A DNA stretch of 64,000 nt from Gammaproteobacteria bacterium (GCA_026004975.1 BPKE01000002.1:620001-684000), one strand, 5' to 3'; counted from the first letter of the stretch, positions 43,293 through 53,638 are shown. The notes: generated by a model not told the origin, from the sequence alone. Numbers and translations: made by a program.

Positions 43293-44594
43293 TCAGGCGT
43301 AGACGTCGAGCAGACCCCGGCGCGGTGCGCCGCAGGCCGGCGCGGGCCCGCTTTCGTCGTCAGAGCGGAACGCCTCGGACGGGTCCGCGGCGGGCGTCCC
43401 GCCGTGCGCGTATGCCTGCTGGTCGCCGGCGCCGCGTTGTTCGAACTGCACGCTCACCAGTTGCAGGCCCTGGCCGGCGAGGACGTCCCGCAGCCGCGTC
43501 AGGCCGGCCTCGAGCCCGTCGCGCGCCGCGGCGTCCGCGACGACCAGGTGGATCTGCACCCGATCACCGTCGGTGTGCACGCCGACGTCGACCGTGCCCA
43601 GCGCCGGCGGATCCAGGCGCAACTGGGCGTGCTGCCGGCCGCCGGCCTGCGCCAACCATTGCACCTGCTTGACGAAAGCGTCCTGCGGCTCGTGCCCATG
43701 GCCGGCGGCGCCGACCCGCACGTCTCCCCGCGCGCCGGCCGCCGTCTCGTCCGCGACCGGGCCCGCCGCGGCGACGACGGCCGCCGCGGGCGATGCGGCG
43801 GGCGGTGCCGCCACCCCGGCCCGTGCCGCCCCTGCGGTCGGCGTCTCGCCGGCGTCGTGGGCGCGATCGGCACGCGCGGCGGCCTCGAAAAACGACGCGT
43901 CCTCGATGGCCGGGAACACCCTACTGGGGTCGCCTCCCGCAGGCGTAGGCGGTTGCGATCCGGCCGCCCGTTCCGCCGCGGATGGCCCGATGTCGGGGGT
44001 CGGCGTGCCACCCTGGGGCGGTGTATCGGCACGCCGGACGGCCGGCGGTACACCGTTCGGCCACGCATCGGGCACGGTTTCCGCCGGCATCCCGCCCGCC
44101 GCCGGGAAGGGCGAGGCGGGAGAGAGGTCTTTCGCTGCGCCTTCCGGACGCGGATTCGGCCCCCCGGCCATGGCGAACGACGGCACCTGCGCGGCGGCAG
44201 CGGAAGCGGCGGACGGAAGCGCGGCGGGCACCCTCTCATCGGCCGGCGCCGCCGCGGCTGGGCGCGCATCCGCGACGTCGGCGAAGGGCGGCATGGCCGG
44301 AGCCGACGCCCCGGAAACGACATCCCCGCCGATCGCGGCGCCGAACCGTTGCGCGGCGACGGCTTGCACCGCCGCGGCCCGCGGCAAACCGTTGCCGGCC
44401 GGCGGCAACACCCTGCCGCCGGCCGGCGACACCACTTCCGGTCCGGCCGGCGCGCCGGCGGCACCGTCGAGCAAGGGCGCACTCGCCCGCTCCAGCAGCG
44501 CCGCGAACACCGGCGCGAGCAAGGCGGCGACGGCCGGCTCGGGCCGGCCGCCCGCTGTCGACAGATCCAGGAGCGGCGCCGCGGACACGTCCAT
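43293..44594 (-). CDS. fliK: Flagellar hook-length control protein FliK
   Basis: Low-complexity Ala/Pro N-terminus, C-terminal LRLDPPALGTVDVGVHTDGDRVQIHLVV; downstream of fliJ. Confidence 0.88.
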   Translation of the reverse strand: MDVSAAPLLDLSTAGGRPEPAVAALLAPVFAALLERASAPLLDGAAGAPAGPEVVSPAGGRVLPPAGNGLPRAAAVQAVAAQRFGAAIGGDVVSGASAPAMPPFADVADARPAAAAPADERVPAALPSAASAAAAQVPSFAMAGGPNPRPEGAAKDLSPASPFPAAGGMPAETVPDAWPNGVPPAVRRADTPPQGGTPTPDIGPSAAERAAGSQPPTPAGGDPSRVFPAIEDASFFEAAARADRAHDAGETPTAGAARAGVAAPPAASPAAAVVAAAGPVADETAAGARGDVRVGAAGHGHEPQDAFVKQVQWLAQAGGRQHAQLRLDPPALGTVDVGVHTDGDRVQIHLVVADAAARDGLEAGLTRLRDVLAGQGLQLVSVQFEQRGAGDQQAYAHGGTPAADPSEAFRSDDESGPAPACGAPRRGLLDVYA

Positions 44595-44603
44595 GCGGCG
44601 GCT

Positions 44604-45047
44604 TCAAACGACGGAGTGACGGCGTTGCGCCAGGCTGTCGTCCTGCTCGCGCTGTTCGCGGCGCGCGGCCAGGCGGCGCTGTTCGTCGCGATGGCGCGCG
44701 AGCAGCTCGTCGAGCAGGCGCTGGTCGACGTGGGCGCGCCGCCAGGCGGCGATCAGCTCGTCCACGGCGGCGATGTGTTCGGCGACCCGTTGCTGCTGCA
44801 CGGCCACCGCCTGGTTCAGTTGCTCCAGGAAACGGCGCGCGTTGAGCAGATCCGCCGGCCGCGCCTGTCCCTGGGCGTAGCGTTGGCGCAACGCGTGCTC
44901 ATACTGACGCCGGTAGGCGATCAGTTCGGTGAGGGTCTCTTCGGCCTGGTGCTTGGCCCGCAGGGCCTCGACCAGGCGCGCCGCCGCCTCGCGTTCGCGG
45001 GCGCGCGACAGCTTGCGGACCGATTCGAGTTTTTGTCCTTGTTTCAT
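44604..45047 (-). CDS. fliJ: Flagellar chaperone FliJ
   Basis: 147 aa coiled coil between fliI and fliK. Confidence 0.85.
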   Translation of the reverse strand: MKQGQKLESVRKLSRAREREAAARLVEALRAKHQAEETLTELIAYRRQYEHALRQRYAQGQARPADLLNARRFLEQLNQAVAVQQQRVAEHIAAVDELIAAWRRAHVDQRLLDELLARHRDEQRRLAARREQREQDDSLAQRRHSVV

Positions 45048-45053
45048 GAGTCA

Positions 45054-46449
45054 TCATCCTCTGCCGCCGGACGAAGCGTCCCGGTCGTGTTCTTGAAAAA
45101 TCCGTGCCAGCTCCTGGATCGACGCCTCGAGCCCGACCGCCTGGCGCATGTGCTGGGCGAGATAGGCCGACAGGCGCGGATACAGCGCGATGGCCTCGTC
45201 GATTTCCGCGTCGCTGCCCGGCTTGTAGACGCCGAGGCGGATCAAATCGCGGTTTTCGTTGTAGCGGGCCCACAAGCGCCGGAAGCGCTGCACCCGCTGC
45301 TGATGCGTCTCGTCGGTGACGGCCGCCGCCAAGCGGCTGACGGAAGCCTCCACGTCGATCGCCGGATAGCGACCGCCCTCGGCGACCTGGCGGGACAAGA
45401 CGATGTGGCCGTCGAGCACCGCCCGCGCCGCGTCCGCGACGGGATCGTTGGGGTCGTCGCCTTCGGTCAGGACCGTGTAGAAGGCGGTGATCGCACCCTC
45501 CCCGCCGCCCGGCCCGGCCCGTTCCACCAGCTGCGGCAAGCGCGCGAACACCGACGGCGGATAGCCCTTGGTGGCCGGCGGCTCGCCGATGGCCAGGGCG
45601 ATCTCGCGCAGGGCCTGGGCGTAGCGCGTCAGGGAATCCATGAGCAGCAAGACCTGCAGGCCGCGGTCGCGGAAAAACTCGGCCACCGCGGTGGCGAGCA
45701 GCGCGCCGTGGGCCCGCAGCAACGGCGGCTGGTCGGCGGGCACGGCGACCACCACGGCGCGGCGGCGGCCGTTCTCGCCCAGGATGTTCTGCACGAACTC
45801 ATTGACTTCGCGGCCGCGTTCGCCGATCAGAGCCCACCACCGTGACGTCGGCCTGCGTGTAACGGGTCATCATGCCCAGCAACACGCTCTTGCCCACGCC
45901 GCTGCCGGCGAACAAGCCCATGCGCTGCCCGCGTCCCACCGTGAACAGGCCGTTGATGGCGCGCACCCCCACGTCCAGGGGGGTGTCGATCGGGCGGCGC
46001 GCCAGGGGATTGATGGGATCGGCGTAGAGCGGCCGGCGCGCTTCGGCGCGCCACGCGCCGCGACCGTCGAGCGGGCGGCCGCGGCCGTCGATCACCCGGC
46101 CGAGCATGTCCTCGCCGACGGGCAGCTCGTAGCGATGCTGCCCCGGCCGCACCCGCGCGCCCGGCAACAGGCCATAAAGATCGTCGATGGGCATGAGAAA
46201 GGTCCGTTCGGCGTCGAAACCGACCACCTCGGCTTCGACGGGCTGACCGCCGCCGCCGTACAAACGACACCGTCCGCCCAGGGGCACGTTGCAGCCGACC
46301 GCCTCCAGGGTGAGGCCGACGATGCGGGTCAGCCGGCCTTCCACCGGCGGCGGCGAACGCTCGGCGATGACCGCACAGCGCCGCAGGCCCTCGGCCAGGG
46401 CCGCCTGCAAGCGGTGGCGCGGCGCGGTCGCCTCAGCGGGCATCCTCAC
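45054..46449 (-). CDS. fliI: Flagellar export ATPase FliI, frameshifted at about 45833
   Basis: [31 protein letters not shown] (45799..46449) and [50 protein letters not shown] (45054..45794); one base restores [15 protein letters not shown]. Confidence 0.93.
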
Positions 46450-47059
46450 CCTCTTGCGTGAACCGATCGAACCACTCGGCCAGATGCTCGAGCTCGGCGT
46501 CCAGGCCGAGATCGACGCTCATCGCGCCGCCTTCGATGCGCAGCTCGCCGCGCCGCAACGGCGGCGCGGCGACGAACTCGATCGCGCGCCCGGCGAACGC
46601 CTCGCGCAAGGTTTCCCCGATGCACTCGAGATCCTGCGGCGCCAGTTGCACACGCAAGGGCTGGTCGGCCGGCAGATGGGCCAGGGCCGCTTCGATCACC
46701 GCCGCCAGATCGCGCCGCCCGGCCTCGAGCTCGCGGCGCAGGATGCGACGCGCGATCGCCAACAGCAGCTCGAGCAGCGCCTCGCGCAGGCTTTCCTGCA
46801 GCTCGGCGAACGGCGCCTCGAAGGCGGCGAGCAGCGCGTCCAGCGTCTCGATGCGCGCCTGCCATTGCGCCTGCGCCTCCCGCCGCCCGCGTTCGAGACC
46901 CTCGGCGTAGCCCCGCGCCTCGGCCTCCTCCCGCAGCCGCGCCGCCGCCTCGGGCGAGGGCCAGTCGCGGCACACCGCCGGCAGCCCGGCCGCCGTCGGC
47001 GGCCGCGGCGGCGCGCTGCCCAGGGGAGGCGGCGACCAGCGGCGCTCGTGATCAGACAT
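46433..47059 (-). CDS. fliH: Flagellar assembly protein FliH
   Basis: FliH-like coiled coil, position between fliG and fliI. Confidence 0.87.
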   Translation of the reverse strand: MSDHERRWSPPPLGSAPPRPPTAAGLPAVCRDWPSPEAAARLREEAEARGYAEGLERGRREAQAQWQARIETLDALLAAFEAPFAELQESLREALLELLLAIARRILRRELEAGRRDLAAVIEAALAHLPADQPLRVQLAPQDLECIGETLREAFAGRAIEFVAAPPLRRGELRIEGGAMSVDLGLDAELEHLAEWFDRFTQEGEDAR

Positions 47060-48074
47060 ATTCCTCCCCGCCGCCGCCCAGGCTGATCTTGCCGTCCTCG
47101 GCGAGCTTGCGCGCCGCCTCGAGGATCGCTTTCTGCGCCTCTTCGACCTCCTTGAGCTTGACGGGGCCGCGCGCTTCCAGGTCGTCGCGGAGCATTTCGG
47201 CCGCGCGGCTCGACATGTTGCGGAACACCTTGTTCTGCATCTCCGGGCTCGCCCCCTTGAGCGCCACCACCAACTGGTCGGTGTTCACCTCGCGCAACAG
47301 GGTCTGCATGTCCCGATCCGAAAGCTCGAGCAGGTTCTCGAAAACGAACATCTGCTCTTCGAGCTGCGTGCCCAGCGACTCGTCGCGCTGGCGGATCGCA
47401 TCCAGAAGCGCCTGGGCGTTCTGGCCGCCCAGGGCGTTGAGCAGCTCGGCGGCGCTGCGCGCGCCGCCGACGTTGCGGATCTTGCCGACCGCCCCGCCGC
47501 TGGCGAACCGTTGCTCCATGATCGCGTCGAGCTCGGCGAGCGCCTCGGGATGAATGCTGTCCATGGTCGCGATGCGCATCAGGATCTCGGCGCGCCGGTT
47601 TTCGTCGAACGCAGCCAAGACGCGCGCCGCCTGCCCTTTTTCGAGGTAAACCAGGACGATGGCGATGATCTGCGGATGCTCGTCGCGGATCAGCTCGTAG
47701 ATCGTCTGCGGATCGAGCCACTTGAGCATTTCCAACCCCTTGGACTGGCTGCCCAACGAAATCCTGGACAACACCGCCTCGGCCTTTTCGCGGCCGAGCG
47801 CCTTGCGCAGCACGCTCTTGAGGTACTCCTCCGCGCCCATGCCCAGGGACGACTGTTTGCCGACGCGGGCGATGAATTCGTCGAGCACCGCCGCGATCTG
47901 GTCCTGCGTCACGTCGCGCAAGCCGCGCATCGTCGCGCCGATCGCTTCCACTTCGTTGGGCTCCAGATGCTTGAGCACCTCGGCCGCCGCGTTCTCGCCC
48001 AGCGCCATCAGCAGCAGCGCCGCGCGCTGCGATGCGCTCAGTTGCGCCCCGTTCCCTTCCGCCTCAACCGCCAT
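47052..48074 (-). CDS. fliG: Flagellar motor switch protein FliG
   Basis: LSASQRAALLLMALGENAAAEVLKHLEPNEVEAIGATM; FVFENLLELSDRDMQTLLREV. Confidence 0.97.
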   Translation of the reverse strand: MAVEAEGNGAQLSASQRAALLLMALGENAAAEVLKHLEPNEVEAIGATMRGLRDVTQDQIAAVLDEFIARVGKQSSLGMGAEEYLKSVLRKALGREKAEAVLSRISLGSQSKGLEMLKWLDPQTIYELIRDEHPQIIAIVLVYLEKGQAARVLAAFDENRRAEILMRIATMDSIHPEALAELDAIMEQRFASGGAVGKIRNVGGARSAAELLNALGGQNAQALLDAIRQRDESLGTQLEEQMFVFENLLELSDRDMQTLLREVNTDQLVVALKGASPEMQNKVFRNMSSRAAEMLRDDLEARGPVKLKEVEEAQKAILEAARKLAEDGKISLGGGGEEYV

Positions 48075-49653
48075 CGCCCACCCAATCCTTGATCACCTTG
48101 GCGACCCGCTTGGGGTCCTCCCGAGCCAACTCGCGCGCCAGCAACAAGATGTCCCCGTACACCTTCGGCGGCGCCGGCAAGGCGCCCTGGGCCCCCTTCG
48201 CCGGCAGGCGGGGCGCCCCGCCGTCGTCTCCCTCCGGCTTGGCGCCGCCGCCCTTCGGTTGCCGCAGGGCCGGGCGGATGACGCCGAAGACCAGGAACAA
48301 GACCAAGGCGCCGGCGGCCAACTGCCGCAACAGGTTCGACCAGTCGATGTTCGACCAGAACGGCGGCTCGGTTTCGGCCGCCTCTTCTTCGGGAGACTGG
48401 AAGGCGCCGGCGAACACCGTCACGCTGTCGCCGCGCTGGGCGTCGAAACCGATCGCTTCCTTGACCAGGGCTTCGAACCGCGCCAGCTGCTCCGCGCCGT
48501 AAGGCTCGCCGCTGGCCGGGTCGGTGCCGTCGACGACCACCGCCGCCGACAAGCGCAGGATGCGCCCGCGCCCGCCTTCGACGCGCCGGACCGTCTTGTC
48601 GAGCTCGTAGTTGCGCAACACGCTGCGTTCGCTCGGCCCGGCCGCCGCGCCCTCGCCGGCCTGCGGCGCACCCTCCGCTTCACCGGGTGCCGCCAGGGTC
48701 GCGGCCGGCGGCGGCTGGTTGCTCAGCGCGCCCGGCACCCCGCCGGCGGCCGCCGAGGGGCCGCGGCGTTCCTCGATCTGCTCGCTGCGCAACTGCGCCG
48801 GATCCGGCTCGTAGCGTTCCTCGACCCGCTCCTCGCGCGAGAAATCCAACTGCGCCGTGACCTGGGCGCGCACCCGGCCGAAACCGACCACCGGCGTGAG
48901 CAGCGCTTCGATGCGTTCGGCCAGATCCTGCTCCAGGCGCCGGGTGTACGCCAACTGCTCCTGGCCGATGCGCAGCGCCGGATCGGCCAAGCGCGCCGAC
49001 AACAAGCGCCCGAACTGGTCCACGACGGTGATGCGCTCCTCGTCCAGGTTCGGCACCGAGGTCGCCACCAGGTGGACGATCGAGGCCACCTGTTCCTCCG
49101 ACAAAGCGCGCCCGGGCCGCAGTTGCACCATCACGGACGCCGACGCCGGCTGACGCCGGCGCACGAAACCGGTCTGCGGCGGCAAGGCCAGATGAACCCG
49201 CGCCGACTCCACGCTCCGCATCGCCGAGATGGTCCGCGCCAACTCGCTCTCGAGCATGCGGTGGTAACGCGCGCTCTGCATGAACTGGCTGCTGCCCAAA
49301 CCCGAATCCTCCAGCCACTCGCGGGCGGCGTCGCCGCTCAGGCCGGCGCCGAACAAGGCGCTGCGCGCGCGCCCGAGATCGGCCTGCGGCACCAGCACCA
49401 GACCGCTGTCCGGGTCGATGCGGAAGGGGATGCCCTCGGACTGCAAAACCGCGCTCACCTCGTCCACCGGCGGCCGGTCCGGCCCGCTGGCCAGCGGCAC
49501 ATACACCGGTTGCATCGCCCACAGGATCAAACCCACCGCCAGGGCGGCGGCGGCGAGCAAGGCGAGCACGGTGCGCAACTGCGCCCACGACACATTCAGC
49601 CTGCCGCCGGCCGCAGCCTCGATCACCTGTCCGCCGGTCGCCGTCTCGCTCAT
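48064..49653 (-). CDS. fliF: Flagellar MS-ring protein FliF
   Basis: SEGIPFRIDPDSGLVLVPQADLGRARSALFGAGL; RALEGELARTI-type region; VRRVEGGRGRILRLSAAVVVDG. Confidence 0.96.
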   Translation of the reverse strand: MSETATGGQVIEAAAGGRLNVSWAQLRTVLALLAAAALAVGLILWAMQPVYVPLASGPDRPPVDEVSAVLQSEGIPFRIDPDSGLVLVPQADLGRARSALFGAGLSGDAAREWLEDSGLGSSQFMQSARYHRMLESELARTISAMRSVESARVHLALPPQTGFVRRRQPASASVMVQLRPGRALSEEQVASIVHLVATSVPNLDEERITVVDQFGRLLSARLADPALRIGQEQLAYTRRLEQDLAERIEALLTPVVGFGRVRAQVTAQLDFSREERVEERYEPDPAQLRSEQIEERRGPSAAAGGVPGALSNQPPPAATLAAPGEAEGAPQAGEGAAAGPSERSVLRNYELDKTVRRVEGGRGRILRLSAAVVVDGTDPASGEPYGAEQLARFEALVKEAIGFDAQRGDSVTVFAGAFQSPEEEAAETEPPFWSNIDWSNLLRQLAAGALVLFLVFGVIRPALRQPKGGGAKPEGDDGGAPRLPAKGAQGALPAPPKVYGDILLLARELAREDPKRVAKVIKDWVGDGG

Positions 49654-49663
49654 ACCCGGCCCC

Positions 49664-49984
49664 TCAGATCGGCATGTTCATGATGTCGCGGTAAGCGTCG
49701 ATGAGCTTGTTGCGCACCTGCGTGAGCGCCTCGAACGACACCCGCGCCTTCTGCATCTCGATCATCACCTGCGCCAGGCTGACCTCGGCCTCGCCGCGCT
49801 GCAACTCCTCGGCCAATGCCCCGGCCTTCTGTTGCTGCGCGTTGACCGCCTCCAAAGAACGTTCCAGCAAGTCGGCGAACCGGGCCGCGTCCGGGGCCGC
49901 CGGCGCCGTGCCGCCGGCCTCGATCCGCGCCTGCGCCTCACGGATGTGGCGCAGCAGATCGTCGATCTTCAGCTCACTCATCAC
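49664..49984 (-). CDS. fliE: Flagellar hook-basal body protein FliE
   Basis: VMIEMQKARVSFEALTQVRNKLIDAYRDIMNMPI. Confidence 0.96.
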   Translation of the reverse strand: MMSELKIDDLLRHIREAQARIEAGGTAPAAPDAARFADLLERSLEAVNAQQQKAGALAEELQRGEAEVSLAQVMIEMQKARVSFEALTQVRNKLIDAYRDIMNMPI

Positions 49985-49997
49985 GGGCCTCCTGCGC

Positions 49998-51317
49998 TCA
50001 AGCGCGGCAGATCCCCGGAATGTCCACGCCCTGGGCGCGCAAGCGCGACAACTTGTAGCGCAAGGTGCGCGGGCTGATGCCCAGCACCTGCGCGGCGCGC
50101 TTGCGGCTGCCGTTGCCGTCCTTGAGCGCCTGCAGGATCAAATCGACCTCGCGGCGCTTGAGATCGTCGTCCAGCGATGCCGGCACGGGCGCCGGCGCGT
50201 CCTCGAATTCGAGCAGCAGGTGCTCGGGGCGGATTTCCGCACCGCCGCAGACCACCAGCGCGCGCTGCACCACGTTTTCCAGCTCGCGCACGTTGCCCGG
50301 CCACGCATAGGCGGCCAGCTTCTGCGCCGCCGCCTCCGACAACGCCGGCGCCCGGCCGGCCGCGTGCTTGCGGATCAAGGCCTCGGCCAGCGGCACGATG
50401 TCGCCGCGCCGCGCCCGCAAGGGCGGCAGATGGAGGGGGAACACGTTCAAGCGGTAGAACAGATCCTCGCGGAACCGGCCCTCGCGCACCGCCTCGCGCA
50501 GGTCGCGGTTGGTGGTGGCGAGCACCCGCACGTCGAGCGCGATCGGCTGGCGGCCGCCGAGCCGCTCCACCTCGCGCTCCTGCAGCACGCGCAGCAACTT
50601 CGCCTGAAGATTCAGGGCCATTTCCGAAATCTCGTCCAGCAGCAGCGTGCCGCCGTTGGCCAGCTCGAACTTGCCGGGGGTGCGCTGCTGCGCGCCGGTG
50701 AACGCGCCCTTCTCGTAACCGAACAACACCGCCTCGAGCATGCTCTCGGGGATGGCGGCGCAATTGATCGCGACGAACGGCCCCTTCGCCCGCGGCGAAT
50801 GCCGGTGGATGTAGCGGCTCAACACCTCCTTGCCGCAACCGCTCTCGCCCTGGATCAAGACCGACACGTCGCTGTCCGCCACCCGCTTGGCCAGGGCGTA
50901 CAGCCGCCGGGTGGCGGGATCGGCCATCACCACCTCGGCCGCGTCCGGCGCGTAGCGCCCGATGATGCGCTCGACCGTCTCCAGCAGGGCCTCCATGTCG
51001 AACGGCTTGACGAGGTAATCGGCCGCGCCCTCCCGCATCGCCGCCACCGCCTGCTCGATCGTGCCGTAGGCCGTCATCAGCACCACCGGGACCGGCACCA
51101 GTGCCGCCTGCGCGCGCTCGAGCAAGGCCCGCCCGTCCAGCTCCGGCAACTGCACATCGGCGAGCAACAATTCGAAGCGGCGGGCCTCCAGCAGGCGCGC
51201 CGCCGCGCCGCCGTCGGCGGCGGCGGTCACCGCGTATCCCGCCTCGCTGAGGATCTCCACCAGGGCCTCGCGCAACCCGGCGTCGTCCTCCACCAACAGA
51301 ATGCGTCGTTCACTCAT
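49998..51317 (-). CDS. fleR: sigma54-dependent response regulator (FleR/FlrC-like)
   Basis: Receiver + AAA+ ([45 protein letters not shown]) + Fis-type HTH. Confidence 0.93.
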   Translation of the reverse strand: MSERRILLVEDDAGLREALVEILSEAGYAVTAAADGGAAARLLEARRFELLLADVQLPELDGRALLERAQAALVPVPVVLMTAYGTIEQAVAAMREGAADYLVKPFDMEALLETVERIIGRYAPDAAEVVMADPATRRLYALAKRVADSDVSVLIQGESGCGKEVLSRYIHRHSPRAKGPFVAINCAAIPESMLEAVLFGYEKGAFTGAQQRTPGKFELANGGTLLLDEISEMALNLQAKLLRVLQEREVERLGGRQPIALDVRVLATTNRDLREAVREGRFREDLFYRLNVFPLHLPPLRARRGDIVPLAEALIRKHAAGRAPALSEAAAQKLAAYAWPGNVRELENVVQRALVVCGGAEIRPEHLLLEFEDAPAPVPASLDDDLKRREVDLILQALKDGNGSRKRAAQVLGISPRTLRYKLSRLRAQGVDIPGICRA

Positions 51318-52519
51318 CGTGTCGCGCCTCCGGCTCGCTGCAATGGGGTCGCGCTCGGCAGCAGCACCGGCGGTTCGGCCGGCCAGGGCAACTCGAGCTC
51401 GAAACACGCCCCGCCCCCGCCCGGCGCGCACAAGCGCACCCGGCCGCCGTGCATCTCCACCACCGAACGCACGATCGCCAGGCCCAACCCGGTGCCGCCG
51501 GGCCGGGTGGTGTAGAACGCCTCGAAGATCCGCTCCGCCGCCGCCGGCGCCACCCCGGCCCGTCGTCCGCGACCTGCAGAATCAGCCTCGCCCCGTCGTC
51601 CCTGGCGCGGATCCAGACCCGCCGCGCGCCGGCCTGCCAGGCATTGCCGAGCAGATTGAGCAGGGCGCCTTCCAGAGAGGTGCGGTCCATCGCCAGCGCC
51701 CGCCGCCGCAGCCGGCCCTCGACCGCCAACGTCACCCGCAAGGTCGGGTAGGCGCTCTGCGCCGCCCGCAGCACGGCACACAGCAGGCCGCCCAGGCGCC
51801 CTTCGGCCAGCACCGGGGGCGTGCCCCGGGCATAACACAACAGGTCGTCGAGGTTGCGCCGCATCGCCTGCAGGCCGTCCAGCGCCGCCTGCAAGGCCCG
51901 CAGCGCGCGCGCATCGCCCCCCGCCCAGCGCAGCCGCAGGCGGCCGAGCTGCAACAGCGCCCCGGCCAGCGGCGTGGCGCAACTGGTGGGCCAGGCGCGC
52001 GAGCATGGCGCCCAGCTCCTGCAGGCGCTCGCGCTGCTGCCAGCCCTCGAGCAGGGCCCGCGACGCCGTCACGTCACTGAGCAACACCACCCGTCCGCGC
52101 CCCTCCGGCATCGCCTGGATCGCCAGGTTCACCTTGCGCCCGTCGGCGAGCTGCACCTCGCCGTTGCGCAGCACCCCGCGCGCCAGGCAACGCTGCGCGA
52201 TCGAACGCCAGTCGCTGCCCGCGAGCGGCCCGCCGAGCAGGGATTCGGCGGCGGCGTTGAACTCCACCAGGCGGTCCTCGGCGTCGAACACCAGCACCCC
52301 GCCCGGCAGCGCCGCCAGAATCCCCACCAGGCGATCGGCCAGGCGCTCCTTCTCCTTGAGCTCGCGCAGGCGGGCGTCCTGCGCGCGGCGCAGCTCGCGG
52401 GTGAGCGCCGCCACCCGCCGCTCCAGCGCCCGGTAATGCCCGATCAGATGGTCCGAGGCCGAATTGAACGCCGCGAACGCTGCCGCCAGCCGTTCGCGCT
52501 CCGCCGCCGCATCGTCCAT
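51314..52519 (-). CDS. fleS: Flagellar sensor histidine kinase (FleS/FlrB-like), frameshifted twice (about 51554 and 51976)
   Basis: PAS region GILAALPGGVLVFDAEDRLVEFNAAAESLLG; H-box LAHQLR(TPLAG); G-boxes VADDGPG and GGTGLGLAIVRSVVEMHGG on three frames. Confidence 0.88.
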   Translation of the reverse strand: MDDAAAERERLAAAFAAFNSASDHLIGHYRALERRVAALTRELRRAQDARLRELKEKERLADRLVGILAALPGGVLVFDAEDRLVEFNAAAESLLGGPLAGSDWRSIAQRCLARGVLRNGEVQLADGRKVNLAIQAMPEGRGRVVLLSDVTASRALLEGWQQRERLQELGAMLARLAHQLRHAAGRGAVAARPPAAALGGGRCARAAGLAGGAGRPAGDAAQPRRPVVLCPGHAPGAGRRAPGRPAVCRAAGGAERLPDLAGDVGGRGPAAAAGAGDGPHLSGRRPAQSARQCLAGRRAAGLDPRQGRRGEADSAGRGRRAGVAPAAAERIFEAFYTTRPGGTGLGLAIVRSVVEMHGGRVRLCAPGGGGACFELELPWPAEPPVLLPSATPLQRAGGATR

Positions 52520-52556
52520 GCCGCTCTCCGCAGGCAACACCACACGCCCCGGCTGC

Positions 52557-52572
52557 AGCAATATGCGTGCCC
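52557..52572 (-). promoter_or_regulatory. sigma54 promoter of fleSR
   Basis: On - strand GGGCACGCATATTGCT (one mismatch to TGGCACG-N4-TTGCW), 38 bp upstream of fleS ATG. Confidence 0.8.
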
Positions 52573-52755
52573 AGCCCCGGAGCGCGCCACGGCGCGGCGT
52601 TCCGCCTCCCCGAGTCAAAAACCCGTCACGGCCGCGCCGCCGCCCGCGCCGGCCGACCGACGCCCGACGACGGCCGTCCGAAACTGACAAAAGCCGTCCC
52701 CGGGGCGCCCGCCCGACGGCGGCCTATACCAAGAAAATCAATGATTTTGATGGTG

Positions 52756-52772
52756 TGGCATGAAAGGTGCTT
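52756..52772 (+). promoter_or_regulatory. sigma54 promoter of pilin gene
   Basis: TGGCATGAAAGGTGCTT: GG-N10-GC spacing, TGGCA and TGC elements. Confidence 0.65.
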
Positions 52773-52828
52773 TCTTTGGGACCAGGCTCCCAGCCACCCT
52801 GTCCCTTGTGTCTTTTGGAGGTTCGAAC

Positions 52829-53342
52829 ATGAAACGCACCCAGCAAGGCTTCACGCTCATCGAACTGATGATCGTCGTCGCCATCATCGGCATCCTCGCG
52901 GCGATCGCCATCCCCGCCTACCAGGATTACACCGTGCGCTCGAAGGTCAGCGAAGGCCTGGTGCTCGCCTCGTCGGCGAAAGTGGCCGTCAACGAAGCCT
53001 ACCAGACCAACGGGGCTGAACGGCGTGTCCGCCGTCGCCACCGACTGGAACAACAACTTCACCCCGACCAAGTACGTTTCCGACATCACGATCAGCGGCG
53101 CCAACGGCGAAATCACGATCACCTACGACACCAACGAGATCCCGCAGCTCAACAGCGGGAACCTCGTGGTCCTGACGCCGTCGATCAACGGCAGTGACCT
53201 TCCCACGGCCGCGGCGGCGGGCACCGCCGGCAACATCGACTGGGCCTGCGCCGGCGCCGACGGCAACACGGCGACCAACCGCGGCCTGCCCGTCACCACC
53301 GGCACGGTGTTGGCGCGTTACCTGCCCTCCGAGTGCAAGTAA
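52829..53342 (+). CDS. pilA: Type IV major pilin, frameshifted at G4 tract 53012-53015
   Basis: [45 protein letters not shown]-terminal disulfide-type WACAGADG...LPSECK in ORF 53025..53342. Confidence 0.92.
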
Positions 53343-53365
53343 GCGGCCGCTTCGGCCCACCGACA

Positions 53366-53398
53366 CGCGCCGCCGTGACCACGGCGGCGCGTTTTTTT
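53366..53398 (+). terminator. Intrinsic terminator of pilin gene
   Basis: CGCGCCGCCGT-GACC-ACGGCGGCGCG followed by T7. Confidence 0.92.
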
Positions 53399-53428
53399 GT
53401 AAGCCAAGCGGGGCGCGCCGCCCGCGCT

Positions 53429-53638
53429 TCAGTCTTCCCTGTCCGCCGCCCCACGCACGTAGCGCCGGGCCGCGCGGCCGAGCAGATCGAGTTGCCGGCC
53501 GAAACGACGGCAGCCGCTGCACAGGGCCAGATGCAGGCGCAAGGCCAGGCGTTGACGCCATCCGAGGCGGCGTTCCCGCGCCTCGGAGAGCAAGCGGCTG
53601 GTTTCTTCACAGCTGAGCACGATCGCCCTCCCCGGCAC
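53429..53638 (-). CDS. Short zinc-finger anti-sigma factor-like protein
   Basis: HLALCSGC (HxxxCxxC, ZAS-like); directly downstream of and overlapping the ECF sigma gene. Confidence 0.7.
   Translation of the reverse strand: MPGRAIVLSCEETSRLLSEARERRLGWRQRLALRLHLALCSGCRRFGRQLDLLGRAARRYVRGAADRED

Noticed and set aside
42843-45845. 1000-aa + strand ORF
   Set aside because: Antisense to motA, fliK, fliJ and fliI; typical GC-driven shadow ORF.
47722-49683. 653-aa + strand ORF
   Set aside because: Antisense to fliG and fliF.
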